Positions 34,101 through 44,237 of a stretch of 64,000 bases of DNA are shown here, one piece after another. The notes beneath the pieces are model-generated. The model made no database searches. It had not been told where the DNA came from and saw only the letters and a program-made list of their open reading frames with translations. Position 1 is the first letter of the stretch; each line of letters opens with the position of its first letter. A program made the translations under genes and the position numbers. This DNA is from Hormiphora californensis (taxonomy: Eukaryota; Ctenophora; Tentaculata; Cydippida; Pleurobrachiidae): NCBI GenBank assembly GCA_020137815.1, contig CM035356.1, positions 6,634,082 to 6,698,081 on the forward strand, given 5' to 3'.

Positions 34101-37095
34101 TCCATGTGATCATGATGATATCTGACACCTTTTCTGAACCATACTTGAGGGATTTTCTCAAATTCAAGCATGTAACTTGGTTTTTCTGCGATTAGTACCG
34201 TGCAACAATGTTATGAGATCTCATCAAACCTCAAAAATGATGATTAGCTCAATGAAATTAGTTGATTTATGATCGACATTGTTCGTTTCGTTCAATTTGA
34301 CATCGGTTTTAATCTTTTCAATCGTAAATCAACTCATTTCATTGAGCTAATCATCATTTTTGAGGTTTGATGAGATCTCATAACATTGTTGCACGGTACT
34401 TATCGCAGAAAAACCAAGTTACATGCTTGAATTTGAGAAAATCCCTCAATTATGGCTCAGAAAAGGTGTCAGATATCATCATGATCACATGGATACCCAC
34501 AAACTAGCCCAGAAACACGCTATTACACCTCTCTGTCATTGCAGGACATGTGCCAAACAAAACCCAAACATTTTCATCACTTTAGGGATGTTGGTTCCTG
34601 AATGAACGGAATGAACTAACAAAAATGAAAAATGAACTTTGACCTTTGACCTTGATTTTTCTTGTGAGCAAAGATCTTTGCTTATCCAATGTTTTCCCAA
34701 ATTTTTAAGAAGATTGAACGGAAGGTCGCCGTGATATAGCTCATTGAAATTCACAAAAAGAGCCAAAATCATGCATGAACATTTCCTCAACTGCTGTGTG
34801 ACCAGGTGCTTCAATTTCATTTTTATGGTGCTCATTGGAAAGATAAATTCAAGCCAAAGAAAAATAGCTTAATGATGGAAAATTAGGATGCTTACATCAT
34901 GAATGAACGAGAAATGAATGAAGGAATGAAAAATGAATTTTCGAATTTTTGACAAAAAATTATGAAAAAAGTTACCAAGGAATTGATCCAGAGTGCTCCC
35001 ATAATTTTTATTCTCACAACTATCACCGTTTTGACACACCACCTCGCTAACCATGACCAACAATCCGTGGCCCACCTTGTATGTATCTATCTATCTATGG
35101 ATAGACGCTGTTTTACCAAATTTATAATCGTTTTTGAGAGAAAACGACATAAGATAGACACTTCTCGTTTGTTGCATTCGAAAGATAATCGTTCGAATTG
35201 TGTAGCCGAATAGTTTTTATGTTATAGGTCCAACCAGAACGTCCTGAAAAACTGTCATAAAGATAAGACATTTTTCAAATAAACCAAATTTCTTTGAGCT
35301 CAATTTACACCCTGAAGACGGCTTCTGATTGAAAAACGGAGACCACACTTATGAAAGATAATCGTCTAAACTTTCAGAAACCATATAGCGAATTTGTGAA
35401 ACTCTATCTTTAAGGGTCTCAAATCGCGTCTGAAGTGTTAAGACTGTATGAAAATATATATGACGACAGTGCATTTTTCACCATAGCGACCTCAACAGCA
35501 TAATTAGTACAGCATAATCATTTCTGATTAGAAATAGAAAACTATAAAATAACTTTTTCAAAAAAATTGAGAAAATTTTTCTAAGTTATACCAGCCCGTC
35601 CGATCTGTGTTTCGAATCGGTGCAGCTTCCTGGATGTCCTGTCTAATTAGCGGGTTCGAAACGAACCGATACGTGATACCATGCCGGATCGGGGCACTAG
35701 TCAGGTCATATGATGTTAGATTTTCGGCATAATTGTTATAAAGCTAATTCCACTTCTAGGAGGTCCTATTGGGTCCCTAGAACCACCAAAAAAAATGGTC
35801 GCGGTTTGTCGGATGAAGAAGTTGGGTTTCCGGGCCGCGCCCTTATACCTGTATTTTCAGGCTGTAGCCAAAAACATAAATATTCTTAGAATAGGAGTAG
35901 AGAAAAATCCAGGGGCACTAAAGTGATCAGCGTCCTCGCATTAGTGGGGGTAGGTGCCGGAATTAAGTCTCTATCTCATCTGGTTAATTAGATAATTGGA
36001 TAATTAGGGTTGCACATAACCGTTTTTTGGCTATACGGCTATAGCCACTTAGGAATGGTTTAGAGACTTTTCACTGGTGCCATTTTGTTCAGAAAGAAAT
36101 TTTAATCTAAGAGTTGTGGAAAAATTTAGGGCCTATCTCTTATCGTTTTGGCGTTATGTGCGGTAAACGAATGCCAATTAACTCAATTTTTGGCTTTTTC
36201 GACTAATTTGGCATTCGTTTACCGCACATAACGCCAAAACGGTAAGAGATAGGCCCTAAATTTTTCCACAACTCTTAGATTAAAATTTCTTTCTGAACAA
36301 AATGGCACCAGTGAAAAGTCTCTATACCATTCCTAAGTGGCTATTGCCGTATAGCCAAAAAACGGTTATGCGCAAACCTAATTATCCAATTGGTGAACTT
36401 ATGATTCAATGGCCCCATGGGGATCACGTATCGGTTCGTTCCGGACCGTCTAATTAGCAGCAGGACATGCGATAAGATTCACTGATTCGAAACACGATTC
36501 GGACGTGGCTGGTATTCCTTTGAAAAATTTTCAAAAAAATTTCAAAAAAATTCACAAAAAAATTCAAAAAATTTTTGGGGGAAAAAAATCCTGCCACTAA
36601 ATCGGGGTGCCACTAAATCGGGGGCCACTAAATCGGGGTCCGACTGTACATAAATTCTCCAGGGACGTCCCCGGAGGCCGTGACTGTAATACAACATACA
36701 AGATATTTTTATACTGACCAGCAGATTACAGCACTGAGTGTATCGTATGCTCCATCCAGACACGCCACAAGTGGTAGGCCAAGAAGAATGTGGACACAGA
36801 TCACGTTCGCTTGCACGTACAGAATCAGAATCACCAGTGAGGCAATGGGATAGTTAACCGCAAATTTAATACTGTCTGAGTGGGGAATGATATATTGATA
36901 TGGGTAGTAATACCCAAATTAGTTAGTCAAGAACAACTAACAATGTGCGAGTGTGACTCTGAAACTCGGTTTATCGATTTAGTATCAATCTTCACCTTTA
37001 TTCTCCCGTAGAAAGACGGCCATTAGAATGCAGTATGGAATATCAAGATAAGGGAAGAAAGGGATCTTCATGAGGTGGTCCGCAGCCCACTCCAT
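28143..37095 (-). CDS. TMEM38: TRIC-type intracellular cation channel (TMEM38 family)
   Basis: Seven exons join in phase: 37095-36996, 36875-36719, 30839-30773, 30638-30518, 29674-29578, 28543-28378 and 28190-28143, exactly 251 residues. The layout follows animal TMEM38A/B: an N-terminal MKIPFFPYLDIPYCI segment, the hydrophobic HILLGLPLVACLDG block, the hallmark WWLVFFCPGDLFFKAYQKIV, a charged EARHAR helix, a Gly-turn region, then VTKASLVLAVFYALI and a last helix GALFMVSLLLNN. TRIC channels are trimeric K+ channels of the endoplasmic reticulum that balance charge during calcium release. The C-terminal tail is short and basic. Intron 2 (30840-36718) is enlarged by a nested transposon. The exon 6 donor is duplicated 33 bp downstream. 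The assignment rests on the succession of motifs and is strong for the family, open for A versus B. Confidence 0.85.
28343..28385 (-). repeat. Duplicated 5' splice site of TRIC exon 6
   Basis: Reading the minus strand, CATTCATGCCTATACAG|GTAAC at 28378 is followed 33 bp later by CCTTCATGCCCCTACAG|GTAAC. Both donors are good and the 33 bp is open and in frame. Using the distal donor would add 11 residues (VTRHDPFMPLQ) that repeat the ones before them. Confidence 0.85.
28660..29345. mobile_element. Composite repeat with hairpins, copy 1, in a TRIC intron
   Basis: It begins ATAAACTCTGGCCACTGGC and has two GC hairpins (CTTCTCCCAGCG..., TTTATCCGCCAGTGGCGG). An inner block follows, bounded by TTATATACCCTGCT and its complement AGCAGGGTATATAA. 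A second copy lies at 29850-30510 in the neighbouring intron of the same gene. No coding capacity is recognised. Confidence 0.75.
29850..30510. mobile_element. Composite repeat with hairpins, copy 2, in a TRIC intron
   Basis: Same order of blocks as 28660-29345, roughly 85-90% alike by eye, in the same orientation. It ends only a few bases from the exon 4 donor at 30517. The two copies flank exon 5, so recombination between them would delete that exon. Confidence 0.75.
31390..33515. mobile_element. Giant palindromic (foldback) element A
   Basis: The left arm runs from CCACGGATTGTTGGTAAGGG near 31403 to a centre near 32190. The right arm is its near-exact reverse complement out to 32888, then resumes at about 33450 and ends CAACAATCCGTGG near 33510. 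Arms are about 780 bp and almost identical. A separate sequence of about 550 bp (32890-33450, with a hairpin at 32894-32920) interrupts the right arm. Open frames of about 200 residues in each arm are mirror images and match no family; they persist because the arms are identical, not clearly because they code. Confidence 0.85.
33516..35085. mobile_element. Giant palindromic (foldback) element B
   Basis: It starts GGTGGGCCACGGATTGTTGG and ends in the complement CCAACAATCCGTGG near 35071, with a centre near 34290. Arms are about 770 bp. The arms are clearly related to those of element A but diverged by perhaps 10-15% by eye. The two palindromes abut, and both outer flanks are TATCTA-type microsatellite (31362-31395 and 35080-35095). 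Confidence 0.85.
36005..36390. mobile_element. Foldback element, arms about 170 bp
   Basis: The arms begin CATAACCGTTTTTTGGCTAT and end with the complement ATAGCCAAAAAACGGTTATG, and the centre is near 36195 (CAATTTTTGGCTTTTTCGAC). The arms are almost perfect, for example GGTGCCATTTTGTTCAGAAA. It sits inside the pogo-like element and has no coding capacity. Confidence 0.85.
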
Positions 37096-37750
37096 TTTGT
37101 GATTTGCTCAACCCTGATACACTTGCTAGATAGTAGATAGTTCTAGAGTTAAAGAGTATAATTTAAACTAGGACCTATCGCCAAGGATACTTTGTTTCCC
37201 GCCCGGTGCCCTCTCTCGCCTGGTCACCCTAGACGAAATAAAAGAATTTTAATTCGGAAAACCAGGAATTTTGAAACTTTTATTTGTCAAAAACAAAGAT
37301 TTCGCTTAACCGAAATCTTTGGGCACTGTTACTATCTGGGTCTTTGGAGGCCTGTTTTATACAGGTGCACACTACCAAACAAGTACCTTGCACTAAAACG
37401 GCTCTAACCGCCAAACCACTCAACCGTTTTGGCTGATCCAAAGTTTATCTGATAGGAAATGTCAAGCCCTAACCCCAACCCAAACCCCAGCCCTAACGCT
37501 AACCCTACTTTAGCCCTAACTCTTAAAAACCGTGAGAGCTGACACTCCAAACAGTGTTTGGCAAACACCCAGATTCTGATTTTAACGCTGGCCCAAAAAA
37601 ATGTGGGGCGCCGTTACGATCTGGGTGTTTGGTGGCCTGTTTACAGGTGCGCGCTGCCAAAAAAGTTGATTCACTAAAACGGCTCTAACCGCCGAACCAC
37701 TCAACCGTTTTGGCTCATCCAAAGTTTATCTAGTAGGCAATGTCAAGGCC

Positions 37751-37905
37751 TAAAGTCCATTTTTTTTCAACTGTTCACCCAAAATTGAAATTTCAGTAAA
37801 ATTTAGAATTTTCGTGGCGTGCGCTACACGTTAACATGTGATAGACGCGCAAAACAATTCCGCGCACGACTTTGGGGGGTGAACAGTTGAAAAAAAATGG
37901 AGTAT
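37751..37905. mobile_element. Short MITE with CCATTTTTTTTCAACTG ends, copy 2
   Basis: Same element as at 292-444, inserted between AATGTCAAGGCCTAAAG and the telomere-like tract, which interrupts the repeat unit. The ends GGTGAACAGTTGAAAAAAAA are better preserved here. Confidence 0.8.
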
Positions 37906-38217
37906 AACCCCAACCCAAACCCCAACCCTAACCCTAACCCTACTTTAGCCCTAACCCTAAAAAACCGTTTGTCAGCACTCACGAAACACCCAGATTTTAA
38001 CGCTGGCCAAAAATGTGCAAGCGGGAAAATATCACGCAAACGAATTTTTTTAATGTTAATTATGCGTCGCAATTAATGTAACGCGCGAATTATCTCCTGA
38101 CAATATGGTGAAAACGCTGCCAAAATATTTCGTTTTAAGCCGCGCGCTGGAAAATTTGCGCTGTCGTTTTAAAATTTTTGTCAGAAATCGATAAAATTTT
38201 TATTTTGCTGACCAAAA

Positions 38218-38433
38218 TTGTCAACAGGTGGTGTTGGCCCTGAAATGGACAAAGCGATTAAGAAGACAGCCAAACTTATTGAAAACAAACATGGAGAAAT
38301 CTACAGTGAGGCTTTGGCGGCAATCAGAAGGCGGCTCAGATTCTGCCTACTGGTAGCCACCCTGAGGTCGCTGAGAGGATGCCGTACAAAGTACGCCCCA
38401 ACAGGATTGGAAAACATGGACTTCAATATTTGA
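38218..38433 (+). pseudogene. Retroelement-derived C-terminal fragment (probable)
   Basis: A 72-codon frame reads GGVGPEMDKAIKKTAKLIEN, then an Arg-rich segment and LRSLRGCR. The GG-G-E start, spaced Lys/Tyr helix and L-RG end resemble the tail region that follows reverse transcriptase in some invertebrate retroelements. That is family recall from pattern only. No reverse transcriptase lies upstream, so it would be a dead remnant. Confidence 0.35.
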
Positions 38434-39301
38434 AACATGTGTGAGATTTTATTTATTTATGTATAGTAATATTTGAGTGATTTTAAGATTTATTTATTAC
38501 TAACCCCAACACCGGGGGCAAATGATCGAACCCAATGTGAATGAGACTCATCGCGATTAACTCTTCATATGGTTACCCCCTTTCTCTCTTCGGCAGCTTC
38601 TCTTCGGCTGTTGGAAAGTGATGCCAATCGGTGTTGGGGTTAGTGAATTTTCAAAAAAAAAAAAAAAAATTTTCTTTCATTTCTCGCAACTAAAAGTGTG
38701 TCCTGGACTCTCTGTACATAGCCTAGCTTTGTCACTACCTCGAAGCCTGTTAACAGGTGCGTGCTACCAAAAAGATTGCACTTAGATAATCTAAGTTAGA
38801 TTTACTTTTTTCTAGCGGCCGCCGGCCATAGGCATTAGCCACGAAACCACATGTACAATTTCAGTAAATTAAACGGTATCTGATTATTTTTTATTATTAA
38901 ATGTGTTAACAATAAATTGACCGTGCGCTTTGCATTGCTCACGGCGAACGGGTTAGGGCCTAACCCGTCAGCTATGCAAAGCGCCCAGATCATTGGCAAT
39001 TTTTTGTCACTTTTATTGTACTAACTAGTTTAGGATCTTGAAGTCAGTCGTTTTGTGCCTATTTCTGGTGGTTAAGTTGTCAATAACCCTCTTGGATATA
39101 TTCACATCCCCACTCTCTCTCTGAACACGTTTTATTCTCTGGGTCAATCTGCCAGATGTTGCGAACACGTGAGGTGTGAAACTACCAGTTTTAACACCTC
39201 TTAAAACTGACCTACTCAACAATTTTCTTTCTGATTTCTTTGTGTTCTTTTTTCGTGGCTGAATGAAAGTTGAAATACTAAATTGCCCTAATTATAGGAT
39301 C

Positions 39302-41558
39302 ATGAAATCCCTCATTCTATGTCTAATTCTGGTGGCGGCTGTATCCGGTCAAGTTGTAGAGAAGTGTCGGACAGACACTTACCCGCCCCCTGATGATACA
39401 AAGCTGGCCCATGTCATTGTGAATCTTGATCTTGATCCCGCTGAAAGATGGAAAGAGGCTCTGGAGCCTGTAAAAGAAGACGTTGTTGCACTTATTAGAA
39501 CGATAACAGGTAATAAGACGTGAAATATAGTTTCGAAAGCTTCTGTCAGTTTATTGATTTTAGTTATTTCTCTTGTTACGGTAATGCTGTTATTTCAGTA
39601 TGTAGTAAGATGATATATTAAACTATGTATATCCTATTTATCAGATCACTTCAACAAGTATGTATTGATTGCTGCTGACCTTGCCCTGGACATCCTTCTA
39701 AACACCCTACCTGAACCCTACCAAAAAGAAATCGAGGTACGCTCCAAATCGGGTTATATTTTATTTCAGATCTGCTGCCCCTGGGGCAGAATAAAAACAC
39801 GTCTATTATTATTGTTTCAGGACCAAATATTTACTTGTAATTATAACAAGTTGTATCACTGCAGGGAGTTTCTAAGGTACTTGGTATCCCAGAGGGTGAG
39901 GTTGCCTTGTATAATGTATTCTACGAGCTCTTCACCCTTTGTACCTCTATCATCGAAGAGGATAAATCTGGGCAGCTGTACCACGCCCGAAACCTTGACT
40001 TTGGTCTGTTCCTCGGGTGGGACAATAAAAATGATACCTGGCTAATGAGCGAGCAACTACGGAAGATTGTTAGGAACGTGGACTTTCAGAGGAACGGGAA
40101 GACGGTTTACCAATCGGCGTCTTTCTTGGGTTATATTGGATTAATGACTGCAGTCCGGCCGGGTGACTTTGCCCTTACTATTAATGAGCGATTCAATAGG
40201 GAGGGAGGATTTATTGGAATCTATAAGTGGATCATGGGAGACAGGTGAGTGAGATGACCAATGGAATACTTCATATTTATACACCGAGACATGTTTTTAC
40301 TTATTATTATTATTTTACTTATTATAACCCCCCAATTAAATCCCCCTAATTATATCCCCCTAATTACATTCCCCTAAAATAATCCCCCTAATTACATTCC
40401 CCTAAAATAATCTCCCTAATTACATTCCCCTAAAATAATCTCCCTAATTACATTCCCCTAAAATAATCTCCCTAATTACATTCCCTTAATTCCACAGAGA
40501 CGGAGCCTGGATGGGATTCCTGGTCCGGGATATAATGGAAAAGAGCCCTGATTACGAGTCTGCCAAGAAGACACTAATGACACACAAACTTCTTGCACCC
40601 GCCTACTACATTCTATCAGGCAACTCTACTGGCCAGGGTGTCATCATCACACGATCCCTTGACAAAACCCTCGATGTTCAGGTGAGATACAGTCAGACAC
40701 TAATTTACCGGGATTATTGGGTGAGATATACAGTCGTTCCACGATTTGCCTGAATCCTTGGGGGTGAGATATTGTGAACTGACATTTTATTCAACTTAGA
40801 TGTCCAAGAAAGGACCAACCGTTCCCTCCCAGTCTATTATTCTACATCAACTAACATAGCTATTATCAGGAGTTGAATGTAACATCATGTTAGTCTCTTA
40901 AACATGTTCTAAATTCCCTGCAGGAGTTGAATGTGACAGGTGGACGATGGTACCTGCTCCAGACCAATTATGACCCCTGGGAGCAGCCACCATTTTACGA
41001 TGACAGAAGGAAACCTGGAAACATCTGTATGAAGGAATGGGGACAGGAGACCGCTGGTAAGTTGTGTAGAGTGGGGTCAGGGAATATCTGTATGAAGGAA
41101 TGGGGTCAGGAGACCGCTGGTAAGTTGTGTAGAGTGGGGTCAGGGAATATCTGTATGAAGGAATGGGGTCAGGAGAACACTGGTAAGAAGGTGGAGGCAC
41201 ACAATTTATGCATGTCTCTCGGGATATCTTTTTCCCACCGGTGCTCCGTTCATCCCAAAGGTCCCCTCTAGGTCGTACAACCGGTAGTTTAGGACGGCAC
41301 TCTGGTCGAGGTTGAACGTCCTTCAGGAGCACCGTGTACACCGTACCAATCTAGAAAATTCCTGTTTGAGCATGTTTGAATATCCCGCTACTAAATATCC
41401 TAATCCTTACTATCTCTCCAGGTTACAAATCGCTATTCAATGTGCTGAGTACTAAACCCAATCTCAACAAGTTGACCGTCTACTCTTCTATTCTAACTGT
41501 GAGGGAGGGTGTAACTACGTGGCTACAGGACTGTAAGACACCCTGTACACCGTGGTAA
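39302..41558 (+). CDS. ASAH1: Acid ceramidase (lysosomal N-acylsphingosine amidohydrolase)
   Basis: Six exons, 39302-39509, 39645-39736, 39865-40244, 40498-40681, 40924-41056 and 41422-41558, give 377 residues, close to the usual 390-400. A signal peptide (KSLILCLILVAAVSG) is followed by the alpha-subunit part. The Ntn-hydrolase nucleophile Cys is in FTLCTSII, the site of autocleavage. Downstream are RNLDFGLFLGWD, NERFNREGG, LLAPAYYIL, DRRKPGN and the conserved end LSTKPNLNKLTVY with two late cysteines. RNLDFG followed by FLGW favours acid ceramidase over NAAA. The enzyme splits ceramide to sphingosine and fatty acid in lysosomes. The exon 5 end and donor are tripled. Confidence 0.95.
40325..40495 (+). 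repeat. 29-bp minisatellite abutting an ASAH1 acceptor
   Basis: About five units of CCCTAATTACATTCCCCTAA with small changes run up to the CCACAG acceptor at 40497. The array is pyrimidine-rich on the coding strand and makes up the polypyrimidine tract of the intron. Confidence 0.85.
41020..41185 (+). repeat. Tripled 5' splice site of ASAH1 exon 5
   Basis: A 63-bp unit (ATCTGTATGAAGGAATGGGG ... GCTG|GTAAGTTGTGTAGAG) occurs three times, with donors at 41057, 41120 and 41183. 63 is a multiple of three and the frame stays open through all copies. Use of the second or third donor would add 21 or 42 residues without a shift. The first donor gives the length expected for the family. Confidence 0.93.
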
Positions 41559-42007
41559 CGTGGTTACCTTGGTTACTGTGGTTACCATGGTTACCTTGGT
41601 AACATGTAGAGAGTACGTCGTCGGGGTAAAAAGCACGTCCCTATTGAAACTTGTAAACTGTGAAGTAATAAATCTGTTGGATATTTTTTGATTTAATGAT
41701 TTCTCTCGTACAAAACGAATCATTAGCCGTTTCAGATTTAGAATGTTTCTTTGTTGTGTTGTTTTTCCTAGTTTTAAAAGTTTTATTTTGCCAGACAGAG
41801 TTTTATATCGTAGAGGGCTATTGTTGAGACTGTATTTTTGTTTTTGGTGATATGATTTGTTATGATTTAAAAAAGTTCTAATTTTTACATAAACACGATT
41901 TGTTTGCCCCTGCCTCTTTACAAGTTCCCTGTTCCACAAGGCGCAATCAACAATTACTAATTATCCGATATTGATCCTTTAATATTATATTATCCTTTGT
42001 TTAGAAG
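41559..42007. other. Intergenic, short GGTTACC repeat then AT-rich
   Basis: Right after the ASAH1 stop the word GTGGTTACC(T/A)TGG repeats about four times (41560-41600). The rest is AT-rich without a recognised signal. Both neighbours are on the plus strand, so it should hold the 3' end of ASAH1 and the promoter of the next gene. Confidence 0.5.
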
Positions 42008-43927
42008 ATGAAGAGAGCACTCCGTTGGGCACCCTCACTAGCCCGGAACAACATTGTTCCATCATCTGTTCGACACAACTGTACAGCAACAGTAGATGCA
42101 AGGAACACGGCAACAGTAGATGCAAGAAACACGGCATATTACCAGATAACCCCATCTACAAAGACGGAGATTGTAGCGCATGATGCAAAGGCAGCTGCTA
42201 ATACCAAAGCCCTTTATATTGACTGTCTTCCCCCTGGTACGGATAGAGAGAGAGAAAACATATGTGCTTACTGAATTAAGAAGAGAAAAATGTCCAAAAA
42301 CACGATGTTGCCGGCAGAATTTCCCAAGTTGTCTAGTTTCCGAGCTACACTGCTATGTAGTCATCATTGCATCATCATCATTGTGGAACAACCTAATAAT
42401 TTTATAAACTGATCGCAGGTGTAGCAGACAGTCCATCTGATTCAGAGTTCTCCCAACAATTCAAGAAAACCTTTATGGAGTCAACACTGTTTGAAGCTCC
42501 CTCTCGGTTCATGCCAACCAACAAGGATAGGTACGTGTCTAGATTTTGTGGAACATTCTGATTTATAATAGCATCCCACGGACCCCTGTTAATATCTGTC
42601 ATACATTTGTTGATGAATGAAATTGTCTGTATGACTGTTTAAAACTACTCCAACAAGACAGTTTTAGTCCATTTTTGGAGAGTTAACGCACTACTGTTGT
42701 GAACCCCACTCTGAGGCCTAATTGAGGTGTAACCGTGTCCTCCCAACACACAAGTGTAACCCCCATTATCCTGCATTCCTCAGGAAGCACCCTCATCTGA
42801 CTGCTGAAACTGTTTACACCCAAGTGCTACAGTACATGGTCGGTCGACTGGGACCTGAATCAATATTCGTGGATACCTCACCTCAGTTCAGATGTGCCTT
42901 CAATCGACTTATTCCTGATATAACTGAAGGCGATCGGTTTGAGAGCTTTATTATTGAGGGACAACTGGGGTGAGTAGGAATGGGTAACATGCCAAAATGA
43001 AAAGTATCCAGAGCTGTTGAGTATCCACTTCTATTTCAGATAGGGACTGTCCCAACTTATTAAAAAACCTTAAAATGCATGTTATGGGATGATTAATGAT
43101 TGATGATTTAGAGTTGCCCTAATTAACCACAAACCCATATATTTTAGTTACGAGGTGCTAGGTCGACAGCCCCTCTCTCCGCTCTTCACCATGGATCAAT
43201 GTAAACAAACAGAGGATCTGGATATACAGTGGGAGGAGATGATAAATCCTGTCATTGATATTGAACAACATTTTAGATTGGAGTCAGTCACACCAGGTAT
43301 TATTTTGTTAGGGTGAGTCGCCTGATATAGTATAAACGATTCATGTGGTTCGGGGAGCCCTGAAGTGGAATATTATTTGTACTTGGTTCAGATATTTAAA
43401 TTTTCCTGGCTCAGACCTTTACTAATTCCCCCCCCCCTCAGTAACGGTACCCCTACCTTCCCACCCCTACACCCGCCTCCTGCCCCCCCAGTAACTGATA
43501 AATTAATATCCCCTCAGTAACAGCACCACTTCCTTCCCACCCCTACACCCGCCTCCTGCTCGATGTTGGACCAGCTGCTGAATGGAGTGACACCGCACGT
43601 GCACGTGGCATCTACTTCCTATTTACACGACTCCTCTCCGAGGCCCTGAGGGACGGTGCTGAACTCGGCTCCCCACTCTCTCACCCCAGAGTTGGGGCAT
43701 ACATTAGTTTCTCTGGGTATGGCGCGCACGCCGTCCTGTACCAGCTGAATACCCTGGATCTGGGAACACAGGGTGGTGTTAAAAACTTGGCCTGGGGTGT
43801 GAGTGTAGAGGAGTTGACGAGTAATTTAGTGCCATTTAGGAGGGTTCTTCCAGAGAATCTGTTAGGACCGGGTGTGCTGGAGGATGCCGCTAATTTGATG
43901 AGAAGTGTCATGTTTTTGGAAGAGTGA
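42008..43927 (+). CDS. MRPL37: Mitochondrial large-subunit ribosomal protein mL37-like
   Basis: Five exons, 42008-42236, 42419-42530, 42784-42969, 43148-43296 and 43518-43927, give 361 residues. The N-terminus is Arg/Ala/Ser-rich without acids (KRALRWAPSLARNNIVPSS), as in a mitochondrial targeting sequence. A duplicated ATVDARNTA follows it. The C-terminal domain has YFLFTRLLSEALRDG, AHAVLYQLNTLDL and GVKNLAWGV, which resemble the shared C-terminal fold of mL37 and mL65 (MRPS30); the QLNT...GVKNLAW pattern favours mL37. It would act in the mitoribosome. The exon 5 acceptor is duplicated, and the 3' end is duplicated around a MITE. The assignment is from remembered motifs. Confidence 0.65.
43442..43560 (+). 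repeat. Duplicated 3' splice site of mL37 exon 5
   Basis: CCCTCAG|TAACGGTACCCC at 43442 and CCCTCAG|TAACAGCACCAC at 43518 begin a shared stretch of about 45 bp with TTCCCACCCCTACACCCGCC. The upstream copy reaches a stop (TAA) right after CCCCCCAG, so splicing to it would truncate the protein. The downstream copy is the functional one. Confidence 0.88.
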
Positions 43928-43948
43928 GAGGTGGAGGAATATATTTAG

Positions 43949-44057
43949 CAGGAACCGACCGAAACAAGTAAACAACCAATCAGAACTCGTTATTTAGGTC
44001 ACGTGACTGGTTATCAGCCAATCAGGGACCAGTATTTCCAGATTCGGTCGGTTCCTG
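43949..44057 (+). mobile_element. hAT-type MITE, copy 4, in the mL37 3' region
   Basis: This 109-bp element has perfect ends and the 8-bp duplication ATATTTAG on both sides. It starts 22 bp after the mL37 stop codon. On its far side, a duplicate of the gene's end (GATGAGAAGCGTCATG... GGAGTGA) lies at 44079-44135. GTCACGTGAC is intact. Confidence 0.96.
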
Positions 44058-44237
44058 ATATTTAGTTAAATTTAGAACTTGATGAGAAGCGTCATGTTTT
44101 TGGAGGAGTGAGGAGTGGAGGAATATATTTAGTTTAGAACGAGAGTACTTTGTATTAATAAGTTATTGAACATGTTTTTTAGTCAAAGAGTTTCAATCAA
44201 AACATAGTAAAACCAGACCCCCATTAATTTCAAGAAA

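Larger units (their letters stand above)
30984..36646. mobile_element. Nested pogo/Tigger-like element, 5.66 kb, in TRIC intron 2
   Basis: CAGTCGGACCCCGATTTAGT opens the element and GGGGTCCGACTG closes it, with TA on both sides. Its subterminal parts (31040-31110 and 35510-35700, 36420-36590) match the interior of the 830-bp element at 10309. This shows that one MITE-like backbone was split by later insertions: two giant palindromes (about 31390-35085) and one smaller palindrome (36005-36390). No transposase ORF is seen. Confidence 0.8.
37096..39301. other. Repeat field with interstitial telomere-like tracts
   Basis: A roughly 200-bp unit containing ACTAAAACGGCTCTAACCGC and CTCAACCGTTTTGGCT occurs at 37320-37560 and 37600-37990, with a third trace at 38740-38790. 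Each full unit leads into CCCTAA/CCCCAACC tracts (37468-37520 and 37909-37965). The second unit is split by the MITE at 37751-37905. A hairpin (GCGCTTTGCAT...ATGCAAAGCGC) lies at 38929-38983. Confidence 0.7.

Noticed and set aside
39025-39222. Minus-strand 65-codon frame near the ASAH1 start
   Set aside because: It contains FTPHVFATSG, faintly like a retroelement tail, but has no partner and lies against the gene's orientation.
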